NCBI GenBank assembly: GCA_964415605.1
Contig: CAYQBA010000138.1
Location: 1-12,783 of the forward strand
Length of the DNA: 12,783 nt
Direction of reading: 5' to 3'
Origin: UCB3 sp964415605
Lineage (GTDB): Bacteria > Chloroflexota > Anaerolineae > Epilineales > Epilineaceae
A program made the translations under genes and the position numbers. This document shows positions 1 to 7,090 of the stretch, one piece after another. Position 1 is the first letter of the stretch; every line of letters begins with the position of its first letter. Under the pieces are notes generated by a model. That model had not been told where the DNA came from. It did no database searches and was given only the letters and a program-made list of their open reading frames with translations.

Positions 1-857
1 GCGTTGGGGTTCGGCTCGCGCCCGCCGCCGGGCCGTCGCCCCGGCTCGCCGGTGGCGCGCGGCGTGGCGTTCGGATCCGGCGTCGCGTTCCCGCGGTCGC
101 GCCTGCGCCCCGGCATCTCGGTCGCGCGTGGCGTCGACCCCGCGAGGCGCGCGGTCGCGGTCGGCGGTGCGCCGGACGCCGTCGGCTCCGGCGTCGCGGT
201 GACGTCCTCCGCGCTGCCGGGGGCCGACGGCGTGCCGGCGGCGTCGCTGCCACGGCCCGTTCCCTTCTGGCGGTCATCATCGTTGTCGGCGTTGTCGTCG
301 TCGTTGCCGGCGCCTGGCGCCCCGCCCGGATCAGAGGCGGTTGGCGGCACGATTGTCGGCGTGGCCGTCCACTCCGGCACGGGGCTCGCCGCCGGCGTGC
401 GCGTCGGCGCCGGCGCGGCCGTCGGGGTTGCCTCATCCGGCAGCATCCACAGCACGTGGTGCACGTGCGTGATGGCCTGGCGCATCGCCCGGGCGACCGC
501 CGTGGCCGGCGCCTCACCGGCCAACGCGGCCGTGCCGCCCACGGCCAGGACCGACAGCGCGATGAGCGCGGCCGTGCCTCCGAGCGCCAGGCGGATCACC
601 GGGTGCGATCGCTCGCGCCGGGGGCCGAGGACGCGCGGTGCGATGGCCGCCCAGTCGGCGGCCCGGCCGGGCCGTGGGCGTGCGGCATACGCCCGCAGGG
701 CCTCGACGACTTCGGCGTGCTCGGCCCGCAGGCGCGCGACCGCCGCGGCGCAATCGGGGCACGCCGCGATGTGCGCGCGGGCCGCGTCGGCCTCGGCGGC
801 ATCCAGCGTATCGAGCGCGGCTGCCAGGCGCAGCGCTTCGGTCAGATGGGTGTTCAT
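1..857 (-). CDS. Anti-sigma factor with zinc-finger (zf-HC2-like) N-terminus, one TM helix and Pro/Thr-rich outer domain (3' end outside window)
   Basis: My translation from ATG 857-855 stays open to the window edge, giving 285 visible residues. Near the N-terminus is HIAACPDC, the His-x3-Cys-x2-Cys zinc-binding core of anti-sigma factors (His29, Cys33, Cys36). A hydrophobic helix follows at about residues 87-113. Beyond it lies a long low-complexity segment rich in Pro, Thr, Ala and Gly, with an acidic Asp/Asn patch at about 185-195 and repeated NATP/RAT motifs. The expected topology is cytoplasmic zinc finger, single membrane span, and extracytoplasmic disordered tail. By family knowledge the zinc finger should hold the sigma factor encoded just upstream inactive until a signal releases it. 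The start overlaps the sigma stop as ATGA, which supports this start and suggests translational coupling. The true C-terminus is not visible, so a sensor domain beyond the tail cannot be excluded. Confidence 0.88.
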   Translation of the reverse strand, partial: MNTHLTEALRLAAALDTLDAAEADAARAHIAACPDCAAAVARLRAEHAEVVEALRAYAARPRPGRAADWAAIAPRVLGPRRERSHPVIRLALGGTAALIALSVLAVGGTAALAGEAPATAVARAMRQAITHVHHVLWMLPDEATPTAAPAPTRTPAASPVPEWTATPTIVPPTASDPGGAPGAGNDDDNADNDDDRQKGTGRGSDAAGTPSAPGSAEDVTATPEPTASGAPPTATARLAGSTPRATEMPGRRRDRGNATPDPNATPRATGEPGRRPGGGREPNPN

Positions 858-1447
858 GGCGCGTCTCCGCCCTTCCCCTCGTTCGCCGCTCGCGCGGCGC
901 TCCCCCCCCGGGGCTCCGTTGTCGCCCACGCCCGCCGCAGCGCCGCCGCGGCGGAGTTGACGCGGGCCTGGGCCGTGCGCAACGGCACCCCCAGCACCTC
1001 GCCCAGCTCGGCGAAGCTCAGCTCCTCGACCTCGCGCAGGAGCAGCGCCTCGCGCTGCAGGTCCGTGAGGTCGCCGAGCGCCCGCGCGATCCGCCGGTCG
1101 GTGTCGACGTGCTCGATGTCCGGGGCCGGCGTCGCCGGCTCCTCGACGTCACCGCGCTGGAGCCAGCCGAACAGCCGGTCCTGCAGCCGCCGGCGCCGCA
1201 ATCGGTCGCGGCAGCGGTTGACGGTGATGGTATGCAGCCACGTCGAGAATGCCCCGCGCTGCGGGTCGTAGCGCTCGAGGTGGCTCAAGGCCTGCACCAT
1301 CACGTCCTGCATCACGTCCTCGGCCTCGTCGTGGTCGCGCAGAATGCCGTACGCCAGCCGGAACACGGGCTGCCGGTGCCGCTCGTACAACTGCCTCAGC
1401 GCGGCCTCGTCACGCGATCGGGCTCGCTGGATCAGGTCATCGACCAA
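854..1447 (-). CDS. ECF-family RNA polymerase sigma factor (sigma-70 regions 2 and 4)
   Basis: This encodes 197 residues. Region 2 spans about 17-86 and includes the core-binding and -10 recognition segment (AYGILRDHDEAEDVMQDVM, then FSTWLHTITVNRCRDRLRRR). A short acidic, Pro-containing linker follows, then region 4 at about 117-172 with the helix-turn-helix ELSFAELGEVLGVPLRTAQA. There is no region 1.1 or 3, and the length is normal for ECF factors. No ATG exists near the N-terminus. The frame is closed upstream by a TGA, and the only sensible start is TTG at 1447, preceded by GGAG at 1458-1461 with a 10-nt spacer. The first internal Met (residue 46) would remove part of region 2. The gene is followed directly by its probable anti-sigma factor (ATGA overlap). 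It probably directs a small stress or envelope regulon, but the target promoters and signal cannot be read here. Confidence 0.93.
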   Translation of the reverse strand: MVDDLIQRARSRDEAALRQLYERHRQPVFRLAYGILRDHDEAEDVMQDVMVQALSHLERYDPQRGAFSTWLHTITVNRCRDRLRRRRLQDRLFGWLQRGDVEEPATPAPDIEHVDTDRRIARALGDLTDLQREALLLREVEELSFAELGEVLGVPLRTAQARVNSAAAALRRAWATTEPRGGSAARAANEGKGGDAP

Positions 1448-1457
1448 GCTGAATGGT

Positions 1458-1461
1458 CTCC
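1458..1461 (-). promoter_or_regulatory. Ribosome-binding site deciding the TTG start of the ECF sigma gene
   Basis: GGAG on the minus strand lies 10 nt before TTG 1447-1445. An in-frame TGA lies just upstream, within the same short interval, so the ORF cannot begin earlier. This site is the main argument for a non-ATG start. Confidence 0.6.
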
Positions 1462-1525
1462 GTCACGGTCTCGATCGCATCCCGCGTCATCATCGATACG
1501 GCTCATGCGGGGCTAATGATTGCAT

Positions 1526-1539
1526 GGCCCGCGCGGGCC
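1526..1539. repeat. 14-bp perfect palindrome in the sigma upstream region
   Basis: GGCCCGCGCGGGCC is self-complementary and lies 79 bp upstream of the sigma TTG. It could be an operator or simply a by-product of high GC content. I could not identify a convincing -35/-10 pair for the sigma operon in 1448-1588, where nothing else stands out. Confidence 0.35.
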
Positions 1540-1588
1540 GGCGAAGTCGGCGACGCCGGGCGGCCCCGGGGCGGGCGCCGGGGTCACG

Positions 1589-1626
1589 CGCACACGCCCC
1601 CGGGCGACGGCCCGGGGGCGTGTGCG
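1589..1626 (-). terminator. Perfect 17-bp GC-rich hairpin downstream of nrdB
   Basis: The arms 1589-1605 and 1610-1626 are exact reverse complements with a 4-nt loop (GACG). The hairpin begins 24 nt after the nrdB stop and is placed where the nrdAB transcript should end. Neither side has a U-tract, so it is not a textbook intrinsic terminator. It may act as a U-less terminator or a 3'-end stabiliser. A similar hairpin sits at 6184-6218. Confidence 0.65.
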
Positions 1627-1650
1627 ATGCGGGTGGGAGTGGGTGGCGCC

Positions 1651-2646
1651 TCAGTCCCAGGACAGCGCGGCCCCCACCTGGTACTCGGTCACCCGCGTCT
1701 CGAAGAAGTTCTTCTCCTTGGCCAGGTCCGTGGCCTGCGACATCCACGGCAGCGGGTTGGCGGTACCGTACTGCTTGGAAAGGCCGATCCGTTCCAGCCG
1801 CCGGTCCGCGATGTGCTCGACGTATTGGCTGAACTGCTCGGCGTTGATGCCGAGCAGCCCCTGCGGGCAGGCGTCGTGGGCGTAGGCCTTCTCGAGCTCG
1901 ACCGCGCGCCGGATCAGCGCGACGAGCTCGGCCTCGAACGCGGGGGTCCAGATCGCCGGGTTCTCGGCGCGGATGGTGTTGATGAGGTCGCAGCCGAACG
2001 CCAGGTGGAGGCTCTCGTCGCGCATGATGAACTCGAACTGCTCGCCGATCCCCACCATCTTGTTCTGCCGCTTGAGGGCCAGCATCATCGCGAAGCCGGC
2101 GTAGAAGAAGATGCCCTCCATGATGACGTAGAAGCCCACGAGGTCGCGGACGAACTTCTGGACGTTGGCGTCGCCCTCGGTGGTGAAGTGCGGGTCGAAC
2201 ACCACTTGCGTCAGGTCCACCACGAACGCGTCCTTGGCGTGGATCGACGGGATCGTGTTGTACATGTTGTAGATCTCGTCGGGATCCAGCCCCAGCGTGT
2301 CGCAGCAGTAGATGAACGTATCGGTGTGGATGGCCTCCTCGAAGGCCTGGCGCAGCAGGTACTGCCGCGCCTCGGGATTGGTGATGTGGTGGTAGACGGC
2401 CAGCACGATGTTGTTGGCCGTCAGCGACTCGGCCGTGGAGAAGAAGCCGAGGTTCCACAGGATCAGGCGGCGCTCGGTCTCGCTGAGCGCCGCCGGCGAC
2501 TTCCACTGCTCGACGTCGCGCTGCATCGAGATCTCCTCGGGCACCCAGTTGTTGGCCACCCCGGCCTTGTAGTGCTCGCGCGCCCACGGGTAGTGGATCG
2601 GGAGGATCTTGTTGGGGTCGGTCTTGGAGTTGTTGATGATCGGCAT
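1651..2646 (-). CDS. nrdB: Ribonucleotide reductase beta subunit (R2), class Ic type with Phe at the radical-tyrosine site
   Basis: This 331-residue protein supplies the oxidising cofactor that NrdA uses to make deoxyribonucleotides. Aligning by eye with E. coli and chlamydial R2, the metal ligands are Glu73 (TAES), Glu104 and His107 (FEEAIH), Glu177 (IMEG), and Glu211 and His214 (RDESLH). Position 111, four residues after His107, is Phe; the class Ia radical Tyr122 sits there in E. coli. The first ligand is Glu rather than Asp. Both features mark class Ic R2 proteins, first defined in Chlamydia trachomatis, which use a Mn(IV)/Fe(III) centre instead of a tyrosyl radical. Trp34 (NNW) and a C-terminal Tyr322 are placed to serve the electron-transfer path to NrdA. 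ATG 2646 has GAGGTG four bases upstream. The gene is 58 nt after nrdA. R2lox oxidases look similar, but the nrdA linkage and the retained C-terminal tail favour a true R2. Confidence 0.97.
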   Translation of the reverse strand: MPIINNSKTDPNKILPIHYPWAREHYKAGVANNWVPEEISMQRDVEQWKSPAALSETERRLILWNLGFFSTAESLTANNIVLAVYHHITNPEARQYLLRQAFEEAIHTDTFIYCCDTLGLDPDEIYNMYNTIPSIHAKDAFVVDLTQVVFDPHFTTEGDANVQKFVRDLVGFYVIMEGIFFYAGFAMMLALKRQNKMVGIGEQFEFIMRDESLHLAFGCDLINTIRAENPAIWTPAFEAELVALIRRAVELEKAYAHDACPQGLLGINAEQFSQYVEHIADRRLERIGLSKQYGTANPLPWMSQATDLAKEKNFFETRVTEYQVGAALSWD

Positions 2647-2704
2647 GGTCCACCTCGTCGCGGATCGGGTTGGGATGGGGCGGGGCGCGGCCGCGCCGGC
2701 CCGC

Positions 2705-5700
2705 CTACTGGCAGGCCTCGCAGTCGGGGTCGTCGATGCGGCACAGCTTGACGTCGGCGGTGGCAGCGGCCATGCCCGTTGCCATCGCCGACCGCGTGTC
2801 ACCGGCGCCGGCGCGACCACCGGCGACGCTTTCGGCCACGCCGGCATGGGCGTGCGCATGCGGCGCGACGCCGTTGCGGCCGCCGTTGGAGACCGGCGCG
2901 GCCGTGGGGGGGCGGCGGGCCCCCCGCCGGGGGCGCACGGAGCCCCGGCCGCCCCCCCCCCCCCCGCGGGGGGGCCCCGGCCCCGAGTGGGGGGGGGGGG
3001 GGATGACCACAAGCCGCCGGCTGCGGCGCATCGTCGCCGTGCCCGCCGGCCGCCACGGCGTCGGCGCCGAGCGCCGCGTAGTCGCGCTTCTGCGTGAACC
3101 CGAAGCGCGCCGCGTCGAGCGTGCTCTTCTCGATCTGGCTGACGGCCAGCGTGCGCAGGTAGTAGGTGGTCTTGAGGCCCATCTGCCACGCCGCCACGTA
3201 GATGTCGGAGAGCAGCTTGCCGCTCGCGCCCTTCATGAACACGTTGTGGCTCTGGCTTTGGTCGATCCACTTGCCGCGCGCGGCGGTCTGGCGCAGCGCC
3301 ACCAGCGGGTCGATGTCGAACGCTTCCTTGTACTTGGCGCGCAGGCGGGCCGGGATCGCCGGGATGCGCGCCACGTCGCCGTCGCAGTACTTCAGCTGGT
3401 CCAGCATCTCGGCGGTCCACAGCCCCAGCCGCTTGAGGTCGGCCACGAGGTAGGTGTTGACCACCGTGAACTCGCCGCTGATGTTGGCCTTGACGTACAG
3501 GTTCTTGTAGATCGGCTCGAAGGACGGGTAGCAGCCGGCGATGTTGGAGATGGTGGCCGTGGGGGCGATGGCCATGGTGTTGCTGTTGCGCATGCCGTGG
3601 CGCCGCACGTGGTCGCGCACCGGCGCCCAGTCCAGCCGGCTGGCGCGCGAGACGTCCACGGGCAAGCCGCGCTCGGCTTCGAGGAGGTCCAGCGTGTCGA
3701 TCGGGAAGATGCCGCGGTCCCACTTCGAGCCGGCGAACGACGGGTAGGCGCCGCGCTCGCGCGCCAGCTCGGACGATGCCAGGATGGCGTGGTAGGCCAC
3801 GATCTCCATGACGTGATCGGCCAGGTCGAGCGCGGCGGCATCCTCGAAGGCGAGGTCCATCTGGAACAGCGCGTCCTGCAAGCCCATGATGCCCAGGCCG
3901 ATCGGGCGGTGGCGCAGGTTGGACGCGCGCGCCTCGGGGGTGGGGTAGTAGTTGATGTCGACGACGTTGTCGAGCATCCGGATGGCGGTGTTGACGGTCT
4001 CGGCCAGGCGCGCCTCGTCCAGCCGCCCTTCGGACGTGACATGCACGGAGAGGTTGACCGACCCGAGGTTGCACACCGCCGTCTCGTCGGCCGAGGTGTT
4101 GAGCGTGATCTCGGTGCACAGGTTGGAGCTGTGCACGACCCCGACGTGGTCCTGGGGCGAGCGCAGGTTGCAGGGGTCCTTGAAGGTGATCCACGGGTGG
4201 CCGGTCTCGAACAGCATCGTCAGCATCTTGCGCCAGAGCTGCTTGGCCGGCACGGTCTTGACCAGGCGCATCTCGCCGCGCCGGGCGCGCGCCTCGTAGG
4301 CGACGTAACGGTCCTCGAACGCCCGGCCGTAGAGGTGGTGGAGGTCCGGCACCTCATCGGGCGAGAACAGCGTCCACTCGCCGTCGGCCACGACGCGCTT
4401 CATGAACAGGTCCGGGATCCAGTTGGCCGTGTTCATGTCGTGGGTCCGCCGGCGGTCGTCGCCGGTGTTCTTGCGCAGGTCGAGGAAGTCCTCGATGTCG
4501 TAGTGCCACGTCTCGAGGTAGGCGCACGTGGCCCCGCGGCGCTTGCCGCTGCGGTTGATGGCCATGGTGACGTCGTTGGCGATCTTGAGGAACGGGATGA
4601 CGCCCTGGCTCTCGACGTTGGTGCTCTTGATGGGCGAGCCGGTGGCGCGGACGTTGCTCCAGTCGTTGCCGATGCCGCCGGACCACTTGCTGAGTTGCGA
4701 GTTGTCGGCGTAGCTCTTGAAGATGTGCTGCAGGTCGTCCTCGACGGTCGTGATGTAGCACGAGCTGAGCTGGGGGCGCGTGGTGCCGGCGTGGAACAGC
4801 GTCGGGGTGGACGGGATGTAGCGCCGCGTGCTCATCAGCGCGTAGAACTCGAGCGCCCGCGCCTCGGGGTCGGCCTCTTCGATGGCCAGGCCCATGGCGA
4901 CGCGCATCCAGAAGCCCTGGGGCAGCTCGGCGGGCAGGCCGTCGAGCCGGGCGAAGTAGCGCTCGTACAGGGTCTGCAGGCCGAGGTAGTGGAAGTCCAG
5001 GTCGCGCTCGGGCGCGAGCGCCGCCGCCAGGCGATCGAGGTCGAGGTTGCCGAGGCGGGCGTCGAAGTGGCCGCGCGCGACGCCGGCGCGGATGCCGTCG
5101 ACGAAGGCCTGGCGGTAGGCGGCGTCGCGGTCCTCGGCGCCGACGGACCGGCCGACGACCTCCTTGAAGAGGCGCTGCAGGAGCAGCCGGGCCGCCACGT
5201 AGCTGTAGGCCGGGTCGCGCTCGATGAACCCGGTCGTGGCCAGCACCATTGCCTGCTCGATGCGGCTGGTCGGGATGCCGTCGTAGACGTTGTTGATGGC
5301 CTGGCGCAGCACCGGGTCGATGTCGACGGCGTCCTCGAAGCCCTGGGCGGCGCGGCGCAGCGCCTCCTCGATGGTCTTGACGTTGAACAGCACGGTCCGC
5401 CCGTCGCGCTTGACGACGGTGAGGCGGCCGAGCCGGGCGTTCTCGACGGCCTGCTCGCGCGCGGCCTCGCGCAGCTTGTTGCGGTCGGCGCGATAGAGGA
5501 TGTAGGCCTTGGCGACGCCGTACAGCTCCTCGCGCATGAGGTGCTTCTCGACGATGTCCTGCACGTTCTCGACGTTGGGGTAGAAGTCGACGAAGCGCCC
5601 CTGGATCTCGGCGCCGATGGCGTCGACGATGGCGTCGAGGGTGGCCTCGGGCACGGGCTGCCCGGTGGCGTCGATGGCCTTCTGGATGGCGCTGCGGATA

Positions 5701-5759
5701 CGCGTCTGGTCGAAGTCGACGACATCGCCGGTGCGCTTGACGACCTTCAGGTCAAGCAT
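2705..5759 (-). CDS. nrdA: Ribonucleotide reductase alpha subunit with two ATP-cones; reading frame broken near the C-terminus
   Basis: This is the catalytic subunit reducing ribonucleoside diphosphates, working with the adjacent NrdB. Residues 1-93 form an extra ATP-cone (KVVKRTGDVVDFD...). Residues 114-195 form a second, E. coli-like ATP-cone (LTVVKRDGRTVLFN). The barrel follows, with Cys334 and Cys563 as the redox pair, Asn546/Cys548/Glu550 (SSNLCTE) as the active site, and Tyr866-Tyr867 as the radical-transfer pair. The body frame runs past the expected end to a stop at 2799 (986 aa) and lacks the redox tail. A different frame from about 3031 to 2705 encodes LCRIDDPDCEACQ, the expected Cys-bearing tail. 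Removing one base in 2889-3002 joins the two into 1017 residues. That interval holds 14-C and 14-G runs, so sequence error is likely, but a real frameshift or slippage site is possible. ATG 5759 has AAAGGAG nine bases upstream. Confidence 0.96.
2889..3002. repeat. Homopolymer-rich G/C tract inside the nrdA linker, site of the frame change
   Basis: On the plus strand this tract contains G7 (2906-2912), C6 (2920-2925), G5 (2929-2933), C14 (2952-2965), G7 (2968-2974) and G14 (2989-3002). Upstream of it the nrdA body frame is clearly coding. Downstream of it a different frame is clearly coding, with GC-rich third positions and a conserved Cys tail. The tract encodes a Pro/Gly-rich linker in either frame. 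One surplus base, or two missing bases, within it would explain the shift. Runs this long are also prone to sequencing and assembly error. Confidence 0.85.
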
Positions 5760-5768
5760 GGACGCAAT

Positions 5769-5775
5769 CTCCTTT
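5769..5775 (-). promoter_or_regulatory. Strong ribosome-binding site of nrdA
   Basis: AAAGGAG on the minus strand lies 9 nt before ATG 5759. It is the clearest Shine-Dalgarno sequence in the window. It excludes the upstream in-frame Met codons that would otherwise extend the protein to 6014. Confidence 0.8.
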
Positions 5776-5895
5776 GCTGATGGTGGGAGCCGGAGTGGGC
5801 CATCGCGGCGAACGCCCGCCGCGTCGCTCTGCCGGTGCCCGGCATGTGAGGGTCGCCGCGCGGTCGGTGGTCGGGTCGTCCGATGGTCTGGGGAG

Positions 5896-5911
5896 CTGCC
5901 CGGCCGGGCAG
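5896..5911 (-). promoter_or_regulatory. 16-nt palindromic hairpin in the nrdA leader
   Basis: CTGCCCGGCCGGGCAG is perfectly self-complementary. If the promoter at 5974-6002 is right, it lies within a leader of about 200 nt. I see no cobalamin box or other recognised riboswitch element around it. It may be an operator, an attenuating stem or chance GC structure. Confidence 0.35.
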
Positions 5912-5973
5912 GACAGGGGAAGCGCGCGATCGATCGGATGCCGGCACCACGCAGGCTGGCGTATAGCCCGCAA

Positions 5974-6002
5974 AAACTACTACATGTAGTGATGCATGTC
6001 AA
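5974..6002 (-). promoter_or_regulatory. Sigma-70-like promoter of nrdAB
   Basis: On the minus strand, TTGACA (6002-5997, a perfect -35) is followed after 17 nt by TAGTTT (5979-5974), a moderate -10. Transcription would start near 5967, giving a leader of about 205 nt before nrdA. The region is noticeably more AT-rich than its surroundings. TATACG at 5965-5960 is an alternative -10-like hexamer, but it has no -35 at proper spacing. Confidence 0.6.
5979..5990. promoter_or_regulatory. NrdR-box-like operator in the nrdAB promoter
   Basis: The 12-bp perfect palindrome ACTACATGTAGT occupies the spacer between the -35 and -10 hexamers. Its core CTACATGTAG resembles the NrdR-box core CWATATATWG, differing at two positions. 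NrdR is the ATP/dATP-sensing repressor of bacterial RNR operons, and its sites commonly overlap the promoter. Usually two boxes lie about three helical turns apart. The second here is at best very degenerate, near 6011-6019 (ACAAGATGT), so the assignment rests mainly on position and the single palindrome. Confidence 0.5.
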
Positions 6003-6018
6003 CCCGGCCCACAAGATG

Positions 6019-6356
6019 TCCGGTCGGCTTTGCAGAGGCGGCGCGCGCCGGCGTCAGGATTGGGATGCTTAAGATTGCGTGCAAGTGCGAGGCAACGGCG
6101 GGGCCGTGGGCGTGCGGCGGGGGAACGGGAGCAGCGGCGTGGGGGTGGGGAGAGATAAGGGGGGCAGGGTGGTGGACGATGGACCTCTGCCCCCGGCCCG
6201 GAAGGCCGGGGGCAGAGGAATCCATGGAGGCCCCGCGGCGGCGGTACCGCTACCGCCGCGGTTCGAAAGCGCGGCATCCATGTCGGCGGCAGCGGCGGTT
6301 CGTCCTGGCCACCATGTCGGCGGCAGCGCGACGGGGCCGGCACCGACCGATCGGGA
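6019..6356. other. Non-coding interval between the nrdAB promoter and the small secreted gene
   Basis: I find no gene here on either strand. The short open frames are GC-rich shadows without homology or ribosome-binding sites. It holds the 15-bp hairpin at 6184-6218 and a 9-bp stem with CCGC loop (6238-6246 with 6251-6259). It also holds a 17-bp direct repeat, CCATGTCGGCGGCAGCG, at 6278-6294 and 6312-6328. The part at 6130-6180 is strongly purine-biased on the plus strand. No tRNA or recognisable small RNA is visible. Confidence 0.6.
6184..6218 (-). terminator. Perfect 15-bp GC-rich hairpin downstream of the small secreted gene
   Basis: The arms 6184-6198 and 6204-6218 are exact reverse complements with loop CGGAA. 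The hairpin lies between the stop of the secreted protein gene (6357) and the nrdAB promoter (6002), where a transcription end is needed. It has no U-tract, like the hairpin at 1589-1626, and both stems contain a CCCCCGG block. Confidence 0.6.
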
Positions 6357-6902
6357 TCACGGGTTGGGGTTGGGAATCGTCACCGTCTCGACGGCTCCGA
6401 TCAGCCCGTTGCCGTCATTGCACCCGCACTGGATCTCCAGCGTCACCGGGTCGGGCCCGTAGAAGTGGATGAAGATCTGTCGATCCGCATAGCCGGAGAG
6501 GTTGTCGCCGTCCAAACCCGAGCAGCCGCTCGTGATCTCCTCGCCGTGGTCCCACGCAAAGTAGTCGTAGCAGCCGAGCCACGGCCGCTCGCGCCGGGTG
6601 ACGAGGAAGCCGTCGCCGCCCACCACCTTGACGCGGAAGCTTGTCGAGTCCGGGCAGAAGGTGGCCGGATCGAGCGCCAGCGGGTGGCCCGAGCCGGGGT
6701 TGATGGGGCGCGGGTTCGGTCGGCCGAGGGGCTCTTTCGGTGGACACGAGTCGTCGTACTCCAGCCGCGGCAGGAGCGTCACGATCGGTCCGGCGGCATG
6801 GCTGGGCGACGCGTCGGTCGACAGGGCGGCGTAGGCGCCGCCGAGGGCGGCGACGGCCAGCAGGGCGGGCACGCCGATGCGGGTGGACAATCCGGTGCGC
6901 AT
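6357..6902 (-). CDS. Small secreted protein with six cysteines, function unknown
   Basis: This encodes 181 residues. ATG 6902 is chosen because GGAGGT lies five bases upstream and because it gives a clean signal peptide: basic MRTGLSTR, then a hydrophobic run to about residue 27, with likely cleavage near SHAAG (about 36-38). The frame stays open to 7040, but that extension is Arg-rich and implausible. The mature part has six cysteines (53, 83, 111, 127, 159, 161), enough for three disulphides if oxidised outside the cell. It also has a Pro-rich stretch at about 59-69 and an aromatic/acidic centre (CYDYFAWDHGEE). It ends in a short PNPNP tail. I do not recognise a family. It lies 188 bp after the carboxylase gene on the same strand. 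A GATAAT hexamer (7054-7049) could be its own -10, although no good -35 accompanies it. Confidence 0.75.
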   Translation of the reverse strand: MRTGLSTRIGVPALLAVAALGGAYAALSTDASPSHAAGPIVTLLPRLEYDDSCPPKEPLGRPNPRPINPGSGHPLALDPATFCPDSTSFRVKVVGGDGFLVTRRERPWLGCYDYFAWDHGEEITSGCSGLDGDNLSGYADRQIFIHFYGPDPVTLEIQCGCNDGNGLIGAVETVTIPNPNP

Positions 6903-7056
6903 TGATGACCTCCATGGATGGGGTTCGTGGGCGGTCGCCGCGGCTTCGATCACTCCGGCGTCTTGGCGGATATCCCGTGGGCGGCGTTTGCGCCGGCCGC
7001 GGATGCGTGCCTCGTCCGGCTCTGGGGCCTGGGCGACCAACTGGCTCCATTATCGG

Positions 7057-7083
7057 CGTGGGGCGTCCCAAAAACGTCCCACG
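7057..7083 (-). terminator. Stem-loop just after the gamma-carboxylase gene
   Basis: The arms 7057-7066 and 7074-7083 pair over 10 positions with one mismatch in the minus-strand RNA, around a 7-nt loop. The structure starts 7 nt past the TAG of the carboxylase gene. No U-run follows, so terminator function is uncertain. It could separate the carboxylase operon from the small secreted gene. Confidence 0.35.
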
Positions 7084-7090
7084 GCCGCGA

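Noticed and set aside
1651..4194. A single 847-codon open frame running through nrdB and into nrdA sequence
   Set aside because: Only the part from 2646 down is NrdB. The rest is an out-of-frame, Pro/Arg-rich reading of nrdA. nrdB has its own start and ribosome-binding site.
2670..5780. A 1036-codon open frame on the plus strand opposite nrdA
   Set aside because: It mirrors the nrdA frame, has Val/Asp/Gly-rich composition typical of antisense of GC-rich genes, and has no recognisable domain or ribosome-binding site.
5760..5967. Possible cobalamin riboswitch in the nrdA leader
   Set aside because: Such riboswitches control some class I nrd operons, but I could not find a B12 box or the expected helices here.
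6011..6019. Second NrdR box about 31 bp from the first
   Set aside because: ACAAGATGT is only loosely symmetric and does not match the core consensus.
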